Position numbers and translations under genes: made by a program. Below, piece by piece: positions 16,944 through 24,643 of a stretch of DNA of 64,000 nt. This DNA is from Spirosoma luteum DSM 19990 (GTDB lineage Bacteria; Bacteroidota; Bacteroidia; Cytophagales; Spirosomataceae): the NCBI RefSeq assembly GCF_000374065.1, contig NZ_KB893257.1:226011-290010 (forward strand). Reading direction: 5' to 3'. Numbering within the stretch: position 1 is the first letter of the stretch; every line of letters begins with the position of its first letter. The notes below the pieces were generated by a model. The model was not told where the DNA came from. It saw nothing but the letters and a program-made list of their open reading frames with translations, and did not search any database.

Positions 16944-17531
16944 TCAGGCAGGTACAGGCGTCTGGATGGTAGATTTCAGCGTGGTTAGCGCACGGTACAG
17001 AAAATTAGCCACTGTTTGCCGCTCTATCTCCATCACCTTGGCAATAGTTTCATTAGACATACCCTCGTAAAATTTAAGCTGGATAACCTCTTTCTGGCGG
17101 GTAGGGAGTTGATTGATGCCCTGATGCAGGAGTTCCTGTTTTTCGGAAAACAGTTCTGCCAAAATCAAATCACTTTCCCCGTTCCGTCCGTCCGTCAGCA
17201 GTGATCCGGCCCGTTCCCACTCATCTACCGTTGTTTCGCGACTCATCTCTTTTTTGAGTGACCGGAATAAGTTATTACGAAAGGCTTTGATAAAATAGCT
17301 GGTCACGCACGGTGCATCGACTACTTTAGTACGACGATACCACAATTCCAGCATCAACTCCTGAATACAGTCTTTAATCAACTCCCGGTTTTTGGTAAAT
17401 CGGGTAGCGTGATTGAACAAAACCCAGTAATGCATACGGGCGAGTTGGGTAAAAGCCTGTTCGTCACCCGCTTTGAAACGGGTCCAGAGTTGAGCCATTA
17501 ATAGGGTATCGGAACGGACTGATAAGGACAT
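16944..17531 (-). CDS. ECF-type RNA polymerase sigma factor
   Basis: A 195-residue sigma-70 family factor of extracytoplasmic-function type. Region 2 is visible at residues about 20-90 (GDEQAFTQLARMHY, then LIKDCIQELMLELW matching the conserved D..Q..F..LW), and region 4 at about 130-185 (LPTRQKEVIQLKFYEGMSNETIAKVM, then RQTVANFLYRALTTLK as recognition helix). Regions 1 and 3 are missing, as usual. Similar Bacteroidota factors often pair with a FecR anti-sigma gene and a SusC-type receptor, but no such partner is adjacent here. It is transcribed away from the lacI-type gene. Confidence 0.9.
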   Translation of the reverse strand: MSLSVRSDTLLMAQLWTRFKAGDEQAFTQLARMHYWVLFNHATRFTKNRELIKDCIQELMLELWYRRTKVVDAPCVTSYFIKAFRNNLFRSLKKEMSRETTVDEWERAGSLLTDGRNGESDLILAELFSEKQELLHQGINQLPTRQKEVIQLKFYEGMSNETIAKVMEIERQTVANFLYRALTTLKSTIQTPVPA

Positions 17532-17901
17532 GAGTACTGGTTAGTTAATCGTATAGAGGACACTACAACGGTTATCGGTCTTTATAGGTAAAATACAATT
17601 TTTGCTTTATTCCGATATCAATCCATATACTGACCAGAAAATCAATAGTTGTTTCTTTTTCTGGGTATATTATACTAATCTACTAACGTAGTACAAAAAA
17701 ACAAGGATAATTACGCGTTTCGAAGGACTTTTTCTCTGCAAACGTTCCCGGAAACGTTTGCAGAGAAAAGGCAAACCTTAGAAAGATTAAATTTTTTTAT
17801 TTACCTACTGAAATAATGGATTAGAGATTCTGATAATAAGACAGAATTATCGACGGGGTAATCTCATAAAAATCATACTTAATGCATAGTAATTCAAGCC
17901 T
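17532..17901. other. 370-bp divergent promoter region
   Basis: A very A/T-rich gap between the ECF sigma gene (-) and the lacI-type gene (+). Its one strong feature is the dyad at 17730-17769, described separately. Many TTTT and TATA-like words make it impossible to assign promoters by eye. No coding frame was seen. Confidence 0.5.
17730..17769. promoter_or_regulatory. LacI-type operator dyad upstream of the lacI-family gene
   Basis: A near-perfect dyad with 17-bp arms (TTTTCTCTGCAAACGTT at its left arm) around a 6-nt centre. Each arm contains a cre-like LacI half pattern: TGCAAACGTTCCCG at 17737-17750 on the plus strand and TGCAAACGTTTCCG at 17749-17762 on the minus strand, against the LacI/CcpA consensus TGNAANCGNTTNCA. 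It lies in a divergent promoter region 132 nt upstream of the lacI-type start. A terminator is unlikely because neither flanking gene is transcribed towards it, so an autoregulatory operator is the better reading. Confidence 0.65.
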
Positions 17902-18951
17902 ATGAAAAATACGCCGGTTACCATCAAAGACATTGCCCGGCAACTGAATGTGTCTATTTCAACCGTTTCCCGTGCCTTGCGGAACATGCCCGAAATTCAC
18001 CCGGAAACCCGAGTTGCCGTTTTGCGCCTGGCCGAAGAACTGGATTATCAGCCAAACCAACTGGCTAAAAATCTGGCCAAAAGCCGGACAAGAACAATTG
18101 GGGTAATTGTGCCTAACCTAAGCTATTACTACTTTTCGGCTATGCTCAACAGTATTGAGGAGGCTGCTTTACAGGCAGGGTATAGTGTGCTGGTTTGCCA
18201 GACGAACGAATCGTACCTGCGCGAAAAAACGAATATTCAGAATCTGTTGCGAAGTCAGGTAGAGGGATTTATTATTTCACTCTCCAGAGATACTGACAGC
18301 TATGAACATGTGGAGCGGCTGACCCGCAAAAATATCCCGCTCGTGTTTTTTGATCGCTATGCCGAAAGCATCAATGTATCGAAAGTAATTGTCGATAATC
18401 ATGCCGCGGCCTTTAAGGCGACCGAACATCTGATTGAAAATGGGTGCCGACGAATTGGTATGCTGGCGGGGCCTACGCAGTTGGTACTCAGTAACGAGCG
18501 CGTGGCGGGTTACCGGGCCGCACTGGATAAGCACGGCCTCAGCCTGGGAGACCAGTATATATGCCACTGCGATTACACGCAGGAAAACACTATTATGCAG
18601 ACGCTGATGCTGATGAGCTTGCCGCAACCGCCCGATGGTGTGGTGGTTATCAGCGATCGGATGGCGTACTCTGCCGTTTTTGCCATGAAACAGAAAGGTA
18701 TCCGTATCCCCGACGATGTGGCCATTGTAAGTTTTAACAATGAGCCGGTTTCGGCTCTTTTTTCTCCGTCGTTGACCAGCATCAGTCAGCCCATTCAGGA
18801 GATGGGGACTGAAACGGTACGGCTGCTCCTGCGCGAATTGGATTCGGTGGAGGAGTTTGTGCCCAAGGAAACGAAGGTAATGGAAACCCAACTTATCGTG
18901 CGGGCATCGTCACTCCGGGGCGGGCCATCACTTACCGTTCATGAGAAATGA
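17902..18951 (+). CDS. LacI-family transcriptional regulator
   Basis: A 349-residue LacI/GalR regulator. The N-terminal helix-turn-helix TIKDIARQLNVSISTVSRALRN (split here across residues 7-28) and hinge helix PNQLAKNLAKSRT are clear. A periplasmic-binding-protein-like effector domain follows, starting TIGVIVPNLSYYYFSAML, with VFFDRYAES, GVVVISDRMA and VSFNNEP as typical fold landmarks. The effector is probably a sugar or sugar derivative. A LacI-type dyad in its own upstream region suggests autoregulation. A decayed copy of the 3' end of a similar gene lies at 21105-21203, on the other side of the Wzi gene. Confidence 0.93.
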   Translation: MKNTPVTIKDIARQLNVSISTVSRALRNMPEIHPETRVAVLRLAEELDYQPNQLAKNLAKSRTRTIGVIVPNLSYYYFSAMLNSIEEAALQAGYSVLVCQTNESYLREKTNIQNLLRSQVEGFIISLSRDTDSYEHVERLTRKNIPLVFFDRYAESINVSKVIVDNHAAAFKATEHLIENGCRRIGMLAGPTQLVLSNERVAGYRAALDKHGLSLGDQYICHCDYTQENTIMQTLMLMSLPQPPDGVVVISDRMAYSAVFAMKQKGIRIPDDVAIVSFNNEPVSALFSPSLTSISQPIQEMGTETVRLLLRELDSVEEFVPKETKVMETQLIVRASSLRGGPSLTVHEK

Positions 18952-19076
18952 GGGCGTTTCGTAACACAGTACCAAATCAGCTATTTACTTGACCAAGTGC
19001 GCAAAATTGTTGACAAATAGGACAAGCCTTTATTTGGGCATTGTTGTTTTGTCGTCACCAGCGTAGGGCATGGTTT

Positions 19077-20777
19077 CTAAGGGAAACGCTTGCTTTCCGA
19101 TATGTTTTTGGCCGGTTTTGTCGGTAAGTTTTTGATCCAGTCCTTACGAATACCCAGATAGAAGCCTGACTGCGATGGGTAACGCAATAATTTCCCCTGG
19201 TCATAGCCTACCTTAAGTACGATTGAGGAGCCACCCAGCCAGCGCGTGGGTCTGCTCAGTGATCCCATTGCCGAGAATTGATTTATCCCATCCGGAAAAG
19301 GACCGACCGTTGAGTAGATGGAATAAACGCCATAGTTTTGACTGTAGGAGGCTCTGAGTTGATAGCGCCAGTAAGCGGGCTTCCAGGTACTGCTCCCCGC
19401 CCGCTGGAAAGTTCGTATCGAGCCTGATACGCCCCAGTTGAAAGCAAGCACCCGATTGTTATTGATGCTAAAAACACCACCGACAGGTTTGCCATCGGCA
19501 TCGTTACGAGAAAACTCCTGAGCACCTAAAGCCGGATTAGTGTCGGCCGTCTGGGTAATGAAAGGTATCCCTATCGTTCTACCCTGGTATGACCAGCCAT
19601 CGGGATACTGGCCATTGAGTAAATAGTTTTCCGGTTCTCCCCCCAGCAACTTGCCAAACTGCACGTACCCCTGGCTTCGTGAGTTGAAAAGTTCAAAAAT
19701 CATGTCATCGACAAGGCGATTGGGGCGTTTGCTCTGTAGCCGAAGTCCATACAATCCATCTTCAATATTTCGACCATTGTAAAGCTTACGGCCCAGGTCG
19801 TAAGCATGCTGCTGGTAGGTGAATAGTGTCCATTGATTCAGGTCGACCGATAACGCTAGCTCGGCAGCCCCCCGGTGGTCGCCCACGCGATTCTGGTCGT
19901 TGGTTGTAAATTTAGACAGATCTTTGAGCGCATCCTTGTCTACGGGCACAACCACATTGTAGTAGGCATCAAGACTGTTAGCATATTGACCATCGAACGA
20001 AAGAGTAGGGTCTGCTTTTGAAAAGAAAGAGTAGCCAGCCCATTGTACCTCGTGGCTGAAGGAACCGAATAGATGGAACCGGCTTGTCGGTTTACCCAGT
20101 CGGATTGACAGGGCTTTCTGATGGAGATAGGAGTTCTGCACGTATTTCTGGTCGCCAAACCAGCCGTGCGCGAAAAAAGCGTTAAAAGCAACAAATTTTT
20201 TGGTGAAACCTATTGGAACGTAGTCGATTGTGCCAATTTGTATCCGGGGCATTGGTAACGCATTTCTCGACCAGATAAAAGAGCCTGACGAGAGCGGGCT
20301 CTGGGCAAAACCCAATACCTGTTTGCGCCTTCCCCCAAAAATTTCTAACCAACCCAGCCGGGCTTTGATGTACCCTTCACTTAGGATTACGGCCTGCGAT
20401 GCGCCCGCCTGACCAACTAGTTCCAGCCCTGCTCCCCAGTCTACCTTCGGGCGTTTTTGGGTAGAGTCAGAGCGGTAGCCAATGGCACTTGCACCCCGCA
20501 CCCAGACAGTAGGCGCATCACGGGGTACGATTCCGTATTGGTTTGTTTGCATCCAGAAGGGTACTTCCCCGGTAGATGAGCCAAAACCCCCTATTTCAAA
20601 CTGGGTGGTAAGGGGTCGGTGGAGCGGGGGGGGGGACGAAGATTGAGCCGATACGGTTCCTGGCAAACCCGCATACAACAGCCATTGGCAACTGATCGAC
20701 AGAATAAAAAAGCGAATAGTATAACGATACTTACCTGATTGTCTTGGTACAAGAGCAGTAAAAATGGAACCAAACAT
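19077..20777 (-). CDS. Wzi-like outer-membrane capsule assembly protein
   Basis: A 566-residue outer-membrane protein with a signal peptide (hydrophobic stretch about 22-44 ending VSAQ). The start of the mature part, FEIGGFGSSTGEVPFWMQ then TNQYGIVP, is the hallmark of the Bacteroidota branch of the capsule assembly protein Wzi family, an 18-strand beta barrel that helps retain capsular polysaccharide at the cell surface in E. coli. The rest is rich in alternating aromatic and polar residues, as for a barrel, and lacks cysteines. It is transcribed convergently with the lacI-type gene, and no other capsule genes are adjacent, so the surface polymer is unknown. Confidence 0.8.
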   Translation of the reverse strand: MFGSIFTALVPRQSGKYRYTIRFFILSISCQWLLYAGLPGTVSAQSSSPPPLHRPLTTQFEIGGFGSSTGEVPFWMQTNQYGIVPRDAPTVWVRGASAIGYRSDSTQKRPKVDWGAGLELVGQAGASQAVILSEGYIKARLGWLEIFGGRRKQVLGFAQSPLSSGSFIWSRNALPMPRIQIGTIDYVPIGFTKKFVAFNAFFAHGWFGDQKYVQNSYLHQKALSIRLGKPTSRFHLFGSFSHEVQWAGYSFFSKADPTLSFDGQYANSLDAYYNVVVPVDKDALKDLSKFTTNDQNRVGDHRGAAELALSVDLNQWTLFTYQQHAYDLGRKLYNGRNIEDGLYGLRLQSKRPNRLVDDMIFELFNSRSQGYVQFGKLLGGEPENYLLNGQYPDGWSYQGRTIGIPFITQTADTNPALGAQEFSRNDADGKPVGGVFSINNNRVLAFNWGVSGSIRTFQRAGSSTWKPAYWRYQLRASYSQNYGVYSIYSTVGPFPDGINQFSAMGSLSRPTRWLGGSSIVLKVGYDQGKLLRYPSQSGFYLGIRKDWIKNLPTKPAKNISESKRFP

Positions 20778-21058
20778 TGTCTAGCTAATTGAACAGATGC
20801 CAGCAGGCGTTATACAATCGAAAAAGGTTCAGACTTTATTTAACAGAATACAATTAAACAGGTGTGTAGCATCGTATGATCGACTCAATACAATCCGGTA
20901 ATATTACGATAGTCCAGCCATTTTTTATGCCAAATTTCTCAATAGGTGACAATTATTTACTGAATGGGGTTATGAATAGTTGGCGTTGGGACGAATGGCT
21001 GGCCTGGAATTGCTTTGCAAACTAACTTTACGAGCTCTGTCCTGGTACCGGGCAAATT

Positions 21059-21099
21059 GCTTGAGGTATTGCCCAGAACAGGTGGGCAATACCTCAAGC
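21059..21099. terminator. Perfect 17-bp hairpin, terminator-like
   Basis: Perfect inverted repeat: left arm GCTTGAGGTATTGCCCA (21059-21075), 7-nt loop, right arm at 21083-21099. There is no T-tract. It stands directly before the lacI relict, so it may be a stray terminator or part of the remodelled junction. Confidence 0.5.
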
Positions 21100-21104
21100 A
21101 GGCC

Positions 21105-21203
21105 GAAACAGTTTCGCTGTTCCTGCGCGAACTGGGTTCGATGGTGAAGTTTGTACCCAAAGAAAGGAAGGCCATGGAAAACTAACCTATCGTGCATCAA
21201 CTC
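21105..21203 (+). pseudogene. Relict of a lacI-family gene (3' end only)
   Basis: The plus strand reads ETVSLFLRELGSMVKFV, then PKERKAMEN and a stop, then PIVHQLS. This aligns with the C-terminal ETVRLLLRELDSVEEFV ... PKETKVMETQLIVRAS of the LacI-type protein at 17902. By eye the first 60 bases are about 80 percent identical. Only about 100 bp survive and there is an in-frame stop, so it is non-functional. Its orientation matches the intact gene. Confidence 0.75.
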
Positions 21204-21723
21204 TCAACCCTGAAGGACTGTGCGGTTGACGAAATTGGCAACCCTACCGGCAAGCTCAGGAGGCACTATAGTACATTGGCAACATGGGTAAAGGCATGAT
21301 TGGCACGATTGTATTTTAGGTCAGTATTACCATCCCAAATAATAAGCTAAAGTACCGACAGGGAAAATCTAAGCTATTCAACTCCTTTATATTTATACGT
21401 CAGTATATTTTTAGTCTGTTGTTTTAGTCTGTTTTACCCGGCATTCCCGCTTCCAGTTTCCCAATCCGGAGAACGCTGTACCCTCTATAATGGCTGTTAG
21501 ATTACACCCCGGGCACTTTCTGTGAGCCAGAACTTCATTTTTTTATCTGCGGCCACACCGGTAACGAATGCGTCTATTAGAATAAGGTAATCGGAATACA
21601 CTGGTCACATTGGTTTCCCTCACACGAGTTAACTTTTGTTGGCCTGTATATTGTATCCGTTAAACACAATTAACCGTTTAGTTTGATTGGTTTATTTATA
21701 CCATTTATTTTCTAGCTAAGAAT

Positions 21724-24165
21724 ATGAAAAATAAAGCATTACTGGCCTATTTTTCTGTTACGTTGCTTTCTGTAAGTATCAGTTTAGCACAGGCTCCCAA
21801 TTTAGGAACAGCTTCCAGTTTTGCTTTATTCACGGCCAATGGTGCTTTTTCCAACACAGGTGCCAGTACGGTGACGGGTGATATAGGTACGGCCTTGGGA
21901 GCTTTCAGTGGATTTCCGCCGGGAACGGTTAGTGGCCAAACCCGACTGCCGGGTAGCAGCGAAGCTAACCAGGCCGCTACCGATGTTATGAATGCGTACA
22001 ACTCGCTTGGTCCGCTTACCTGTGCAACGACCATACTGGCTGAATTGGGGGGGCAGACACTTGCCCCGGGTGTTTACTGCCAGCCTACTGCCGATGCTAC
22101 ATCGCTGAATGGAACGCTAACGCTAAGTGGGGCAGGTGTATATGTCATTAAACTGAACAGCGCACTGACAACAGCAACCAACTCAACTATTTTGCTGACT
22201 AATGGTGCGTCGGCCTGTAATGTGTTTTTTCAGGTAAACGGGGCAGCTACACTAGGCACCGGTTCTGTTTTTAAAGGAACCATACTGGCCACGGGAGCCA
22301 TCGCCCTTGGTACTCAGGCATCGCTGGAAGGTAGGGGCCTATCAACAGCAGGGGCTATTTCGCTGAATACCAATGTCGTTACGGTCACAAATTCATCCCT
22401 ATCAATCAACGTTGCGGCCAGTTCCTGCGTACCCGCTACGAACCAGTATTCGATTTCAGGAATCATTTCATCGACCAGTAGCTCGGCAGCAACCGTCACG
22501 CTTACCGATGGTACCGTGTCGGCAACTGTTGCAGTCGGTGCCGGAGATACCTCAACCCCCTACAGCCTGACCGGACTGGTATCTGGTACGGGGAGTCACA
22601 CTGTTGTGGTAAGTTGCGCCGGAAGCAGTGGCAATGCCACCTACGTGGCACCGGCTTCCTGTACTACGTCTTCCGCCAGTTTGGGTGGAACGGTGTATGC
22701 GGATAACAATGGAAATGGGGTGTCAGATGGGGGAGATACGCCCATTGCAAGTGTGACGGCCACATTGCTTAACGGTGCAAATACACCCATTGCCTCTACG
22801 GCAACCAATGCGTCAGGCCTGTACAGTTTTACCGGTTTGACACCCGGCATACCCTACTCGGTAAGTTTCACGACACCCGCCGGTTTTTCGGCGACAACGC
22901 CCACCACAAGCGGGCCTGTAACACTGGCTGCCGGTGAGAATAATACCGGTTTATCCGCAGGTTTTAAGCCGGCGTCCGGGTCTGGTTCACCCATGTTGGC
23001 TGTTAGCGTTACGCCGGGTGCTACTCAAGCGGCCACAAACCAGTACACCCTTACCGGGGTTATCTCACTGACGGGGGCCACGGCTGGATCGCTTACCGTT
23101 ACCGATGGCGCTACTACAACTACTGTATCCGTTACGGCAGGCCAGACATCGGCGACTTTCAGCCTGACAGGACTGCCTTCGGGTAGTGGGTCGCATACCG
23201 TTTCGGTCAGTGGAGCCGGGTATACCCCCGCCACCATTACTTATATGGCACCTGTTTCTGTTACGCCTTCGCTTTCCGTGCAAACATTTGTTAGTGCTTC
23301 GAATGCCGTACCGGGCGATGTACTAACCTACAGTGTAGTGCTGACAAACTCCGGATCAACAACAGCAACGACAACCGTACGGGACTCGCTAAGTGCCGGT
23401 GGAACGTATATACCCAATTCAGCCATTCCTCCGGCAGGTACATCGTTTACCCCCGGGCAACCCATAAGTACGTGGAACGTGCCAATCATTGGTGCCGGAC
23501 AGAGCCTGACGCTGACATTTCAGGCTAGCGTAGATGCCAGTGGTATCCTGTATAACGTAGTTACGATACCGGGCGACACGGCCAAAATCTGCACGTCAAT
23601 ACCCGTTAAATTGTGCCTAGGTGATGAATATACACTGACAGTACCGGCGGGTCGGGGTAGTTATCGCTGGTACAGGAATGGCATACTTATTCCGAATCAA
23701 ACTACGAACGAACTGGTGGTGAGCCAGGCTGGCAGTTACAGCCTCGGCCTCGAAAACGCCAATGGATCATGTCCCGATTTCTCGTGCTGCCCCTTTATCG
23801 TAGAGGAAGACGCGTTGCCTTCTTACCAGGCTGTTGCCTCCGGTGCTACCTGCGTAGATAATAATCCTCAGAATAATGGCCAACTGGTATTGAGCAATTT
23901 TGTGCCTGGTCATACCTACCAGTACTCGCTGGGTACCGCGTTCAATATAACCGCTTCCTTATCGGGTTTACCCAAGACCATTCCTGTCAATGGTGTTATC
24001 TCAACTACGTTACCCAACTCAGCCGTAAGTCAGTCCTATACAGTTCGGGTCTATAACGCGTCGGGGTGCTATGTGGATCAGACTGTAACAATACCACCAA
24101 CACTCTGTACCTGTCCAGCTGACGTTTGCGTACCCTTTACGCTCACGCGAACCAAACGGCACTGA
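21724..24165 (+). CDS. Secreted multidomain surface protein with ice-binding-type DUF3494 domain
   Basis: An 813-residue exported protein. Signal peptide residues 1-22 (ends SLAQA). Residues about 25-225 match the DUF3494 ice-binding-protein fold: LGTASSFALFTANGAFSNTG, DIGTALGAFSGFPPG, LGGQTLAPGVYC, then TLSGAGVYVIKL and IFLT/FQVNGAATLGTGS-type strands. Then come a Ser/Thr-rich Ig-like repeat (about 235-315), an SdrD B-like domain (about 318-415, YADNNGNGVSDGGDTP calcium-type loop), a second Ig-like repeat (about 423-510), a DUF11-like domain (about 516-620, VPGDVLTYSVVLTNSGS) and a Cys-rich C-terminal region. The C-terminus lacks an obvious T9SS motif. Likely roles are ice interaction or adhesion. 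A perfect 24-bp hairpin follows. Confidence 0.85.
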   Translation: MKNKALLAYFSVTLLSVSISLAQAPNLGTASSFALFTANGAFSNTGASTVTGDIGTALGAFSGFPPGTVSGQTRLPGSSEANQAATDVMNAYNSLGPLTCATTILAELGGQTLAPGVYCQPTADATSLNGTLTLSGAGVYVIKLNSALTTATNSTILLTNGASACNVFFQVNGAATLGTGSVFKGTILATGAIALGTQASLEGRGLSTAGAISLNTNVVTVTNSSLSINVAASSCVPATNQYSISGIISSTSSSAATVTLTDGTVSATVAVGAGDTSTPYSLTGLVSGTGSHTVVVSCAGSSGNATYVAPASCTTSSASLGGTVYADNNGNGVSDGGDTPIASVTATLLNGANTPIASTATNASGLYSFTGLTPGIPYSVSFTTPAGFSATTPTTSGPVTLAAGENNTGLSAGFKPASGSGSPMLAVSVTPGATQAATNQYTLTGVISLTGATAGSLTVTDGATTTTVSVTAGQTSATFSLTGLPSGSGSHTVSVSGAGYTPATITYMAPVSVTPSLSVQTFVSASNAVPGDVLTYSVVLTNSGSTTATTTVRDSLSAGGTYIPNSAIPPAGTSFTPGQPISTWNVPIIGAGQSLTLTFQASVDASGILYNVVTIPGDTAKICTSIPVKLCLGDEYTLTVPAGRGSYRWYRNGILIPNQTTNELVVSQAGSYSLGLENANGSCPDFSCCPFIVEEDALPSYQAVASGATCVDNNPQNNGQLVLSNFVPGHTYQYSLGTAFNITASLSGLPKTIPVNGVISTTLPNSAVSQSYTVRVYNASGCYVDQTVTIPPTLCTCPADVCVPFTLTRTKRH

Positions 24166-24189
24166 CAAATAGATGATCCGTTCTAAACC

Positions 24190-24242
24190 AGTCTTCCTGT
24201 TTGAGTGGGCAGTACGTGACTGCCCACTCAAACAGGAAGACT
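24190..24242 (+). terminator. Perfect 24-bp hairpin terminator
   Basis: Arms at 24190-24213 and 24219-24242 are perfectly complementary over 24 bp with a 5-nt loop (ACGTG). It starts 24 nt after the stop of the DUF3494 gene. No T-tract follows, but the location and unusual stem stability fit a terminator. On its other side, the next transcript (tRNA, minus strand) has its own terminator. Confidence 0.75.
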
Positions 24243-24321
24243 AACAACCCGTTACCTTGTCTTGAAAATGCATCAATTCAAATGAACGGTTGGATAAGCT
24301 GCTAGTGAGATGGTTTCGGTA

Positions 24322-24372
24322 AGAAAAGAAAAACCCCTATAAACTACTGAAATACAGGTAGTTATAGGGGTT
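24322..24372 (-). terminator. Terminator of the tRNA-Leu transcript
   Basis: On the minus strand: AACCCCTATAACTAC, a 10-nt loop, then GTAGTTTATAGGGGTT followed by TTTCTTTTC. A 15-bp stem with one bulged base and a T-rich tail directly behind the tRNA 3' end is a canonical intrinsic terminator. Confidence 0.85.
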
Positions 24373-24377
24373 CATTG

Positions 24378-24461
24378 TACCGGGAGCCGGACTCGAACCG
24401 GCATGTCCTTGCAGACAATGGTGTTTGAGACCATCGCGTCTACCGATTCCGCCATCCCGGC
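24378..24461 (-). tRNA. tRNA-Leu (anticodon CAA)
   Basis: 84 nt on the minus strand starting GCCGGGATGGCGGAA. The acceptor stem GCCGGGA/TCCCGGT pairs with one G-U at the first position. The anticodon stem ATGGT/ACCAT encloses loop CTCAAAC, giving anticodon CAA (reads UUG). A long variable arm (TGTCTGCAAGGACA) marks a class II tRNA, and GTTCGAGT is the T-loop. The discriminator is A and CCA is not encoded. It has its own promoter and terminator. Confidence 0.96.
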
Positions 24462-24508
24462 GACAGAATCGTCACGCCAGGGCGTGATGCGTTTGTCAAA
24501 CGTGGGTG

Positions 24509-24540
24509 CAAAAGTAGCCGCAGGTAGTGGGTTTTGCAAA
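24509..24540 (-). promoter_or_regulatory. Bacteroidota-type promoter of tRNA-Leu
   Basis: On the minus strand TTTGC (-33 box, 24536-24540) is followed after about 20 nt by TACTTTTG (24509-24516), a perfect TAnnTTTG -7 box. It lies about 48 nt upstream of the tRNA 5' end. This is the clearest promoter in the window and supports the phylum assignment. Confidence 0.8.
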
Positions 24541-24643
24541 TAAAAATTGAATAGAATAACAGCAGGCTGGTTCACCCACGTTTAGGTTAGTGTTGATTGA
24601 TCCATTTTCTTAGTTTTACGGGACTAATTTTATCCTGTTTGGT

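Larger units (their letters stand above)
20778..21723. other. 946-bp gene-poor region with a lacI relict
   Basis: This long gap between the Wzi gene (-) and the DUF3494 gene (+) contains a perfect hairpin (21059-21099) and a decayed lacI 3' end (21105-21203). The rest is A/T-rich with no convincing frame. The last 60 bases before 21724 carry TTTG followed by a TANNATTT-like word (TACCATTT), a weak candidate promoter for the surface protein. It looks like a site of past rearrangement. Confidence 0.5.

Noticed and set aside
17730..17769. Interpretation of the dyad as a terminator
   Set aside because: The neighbouring genes are transcribed away from it, and the arms match LacI-type half sites.
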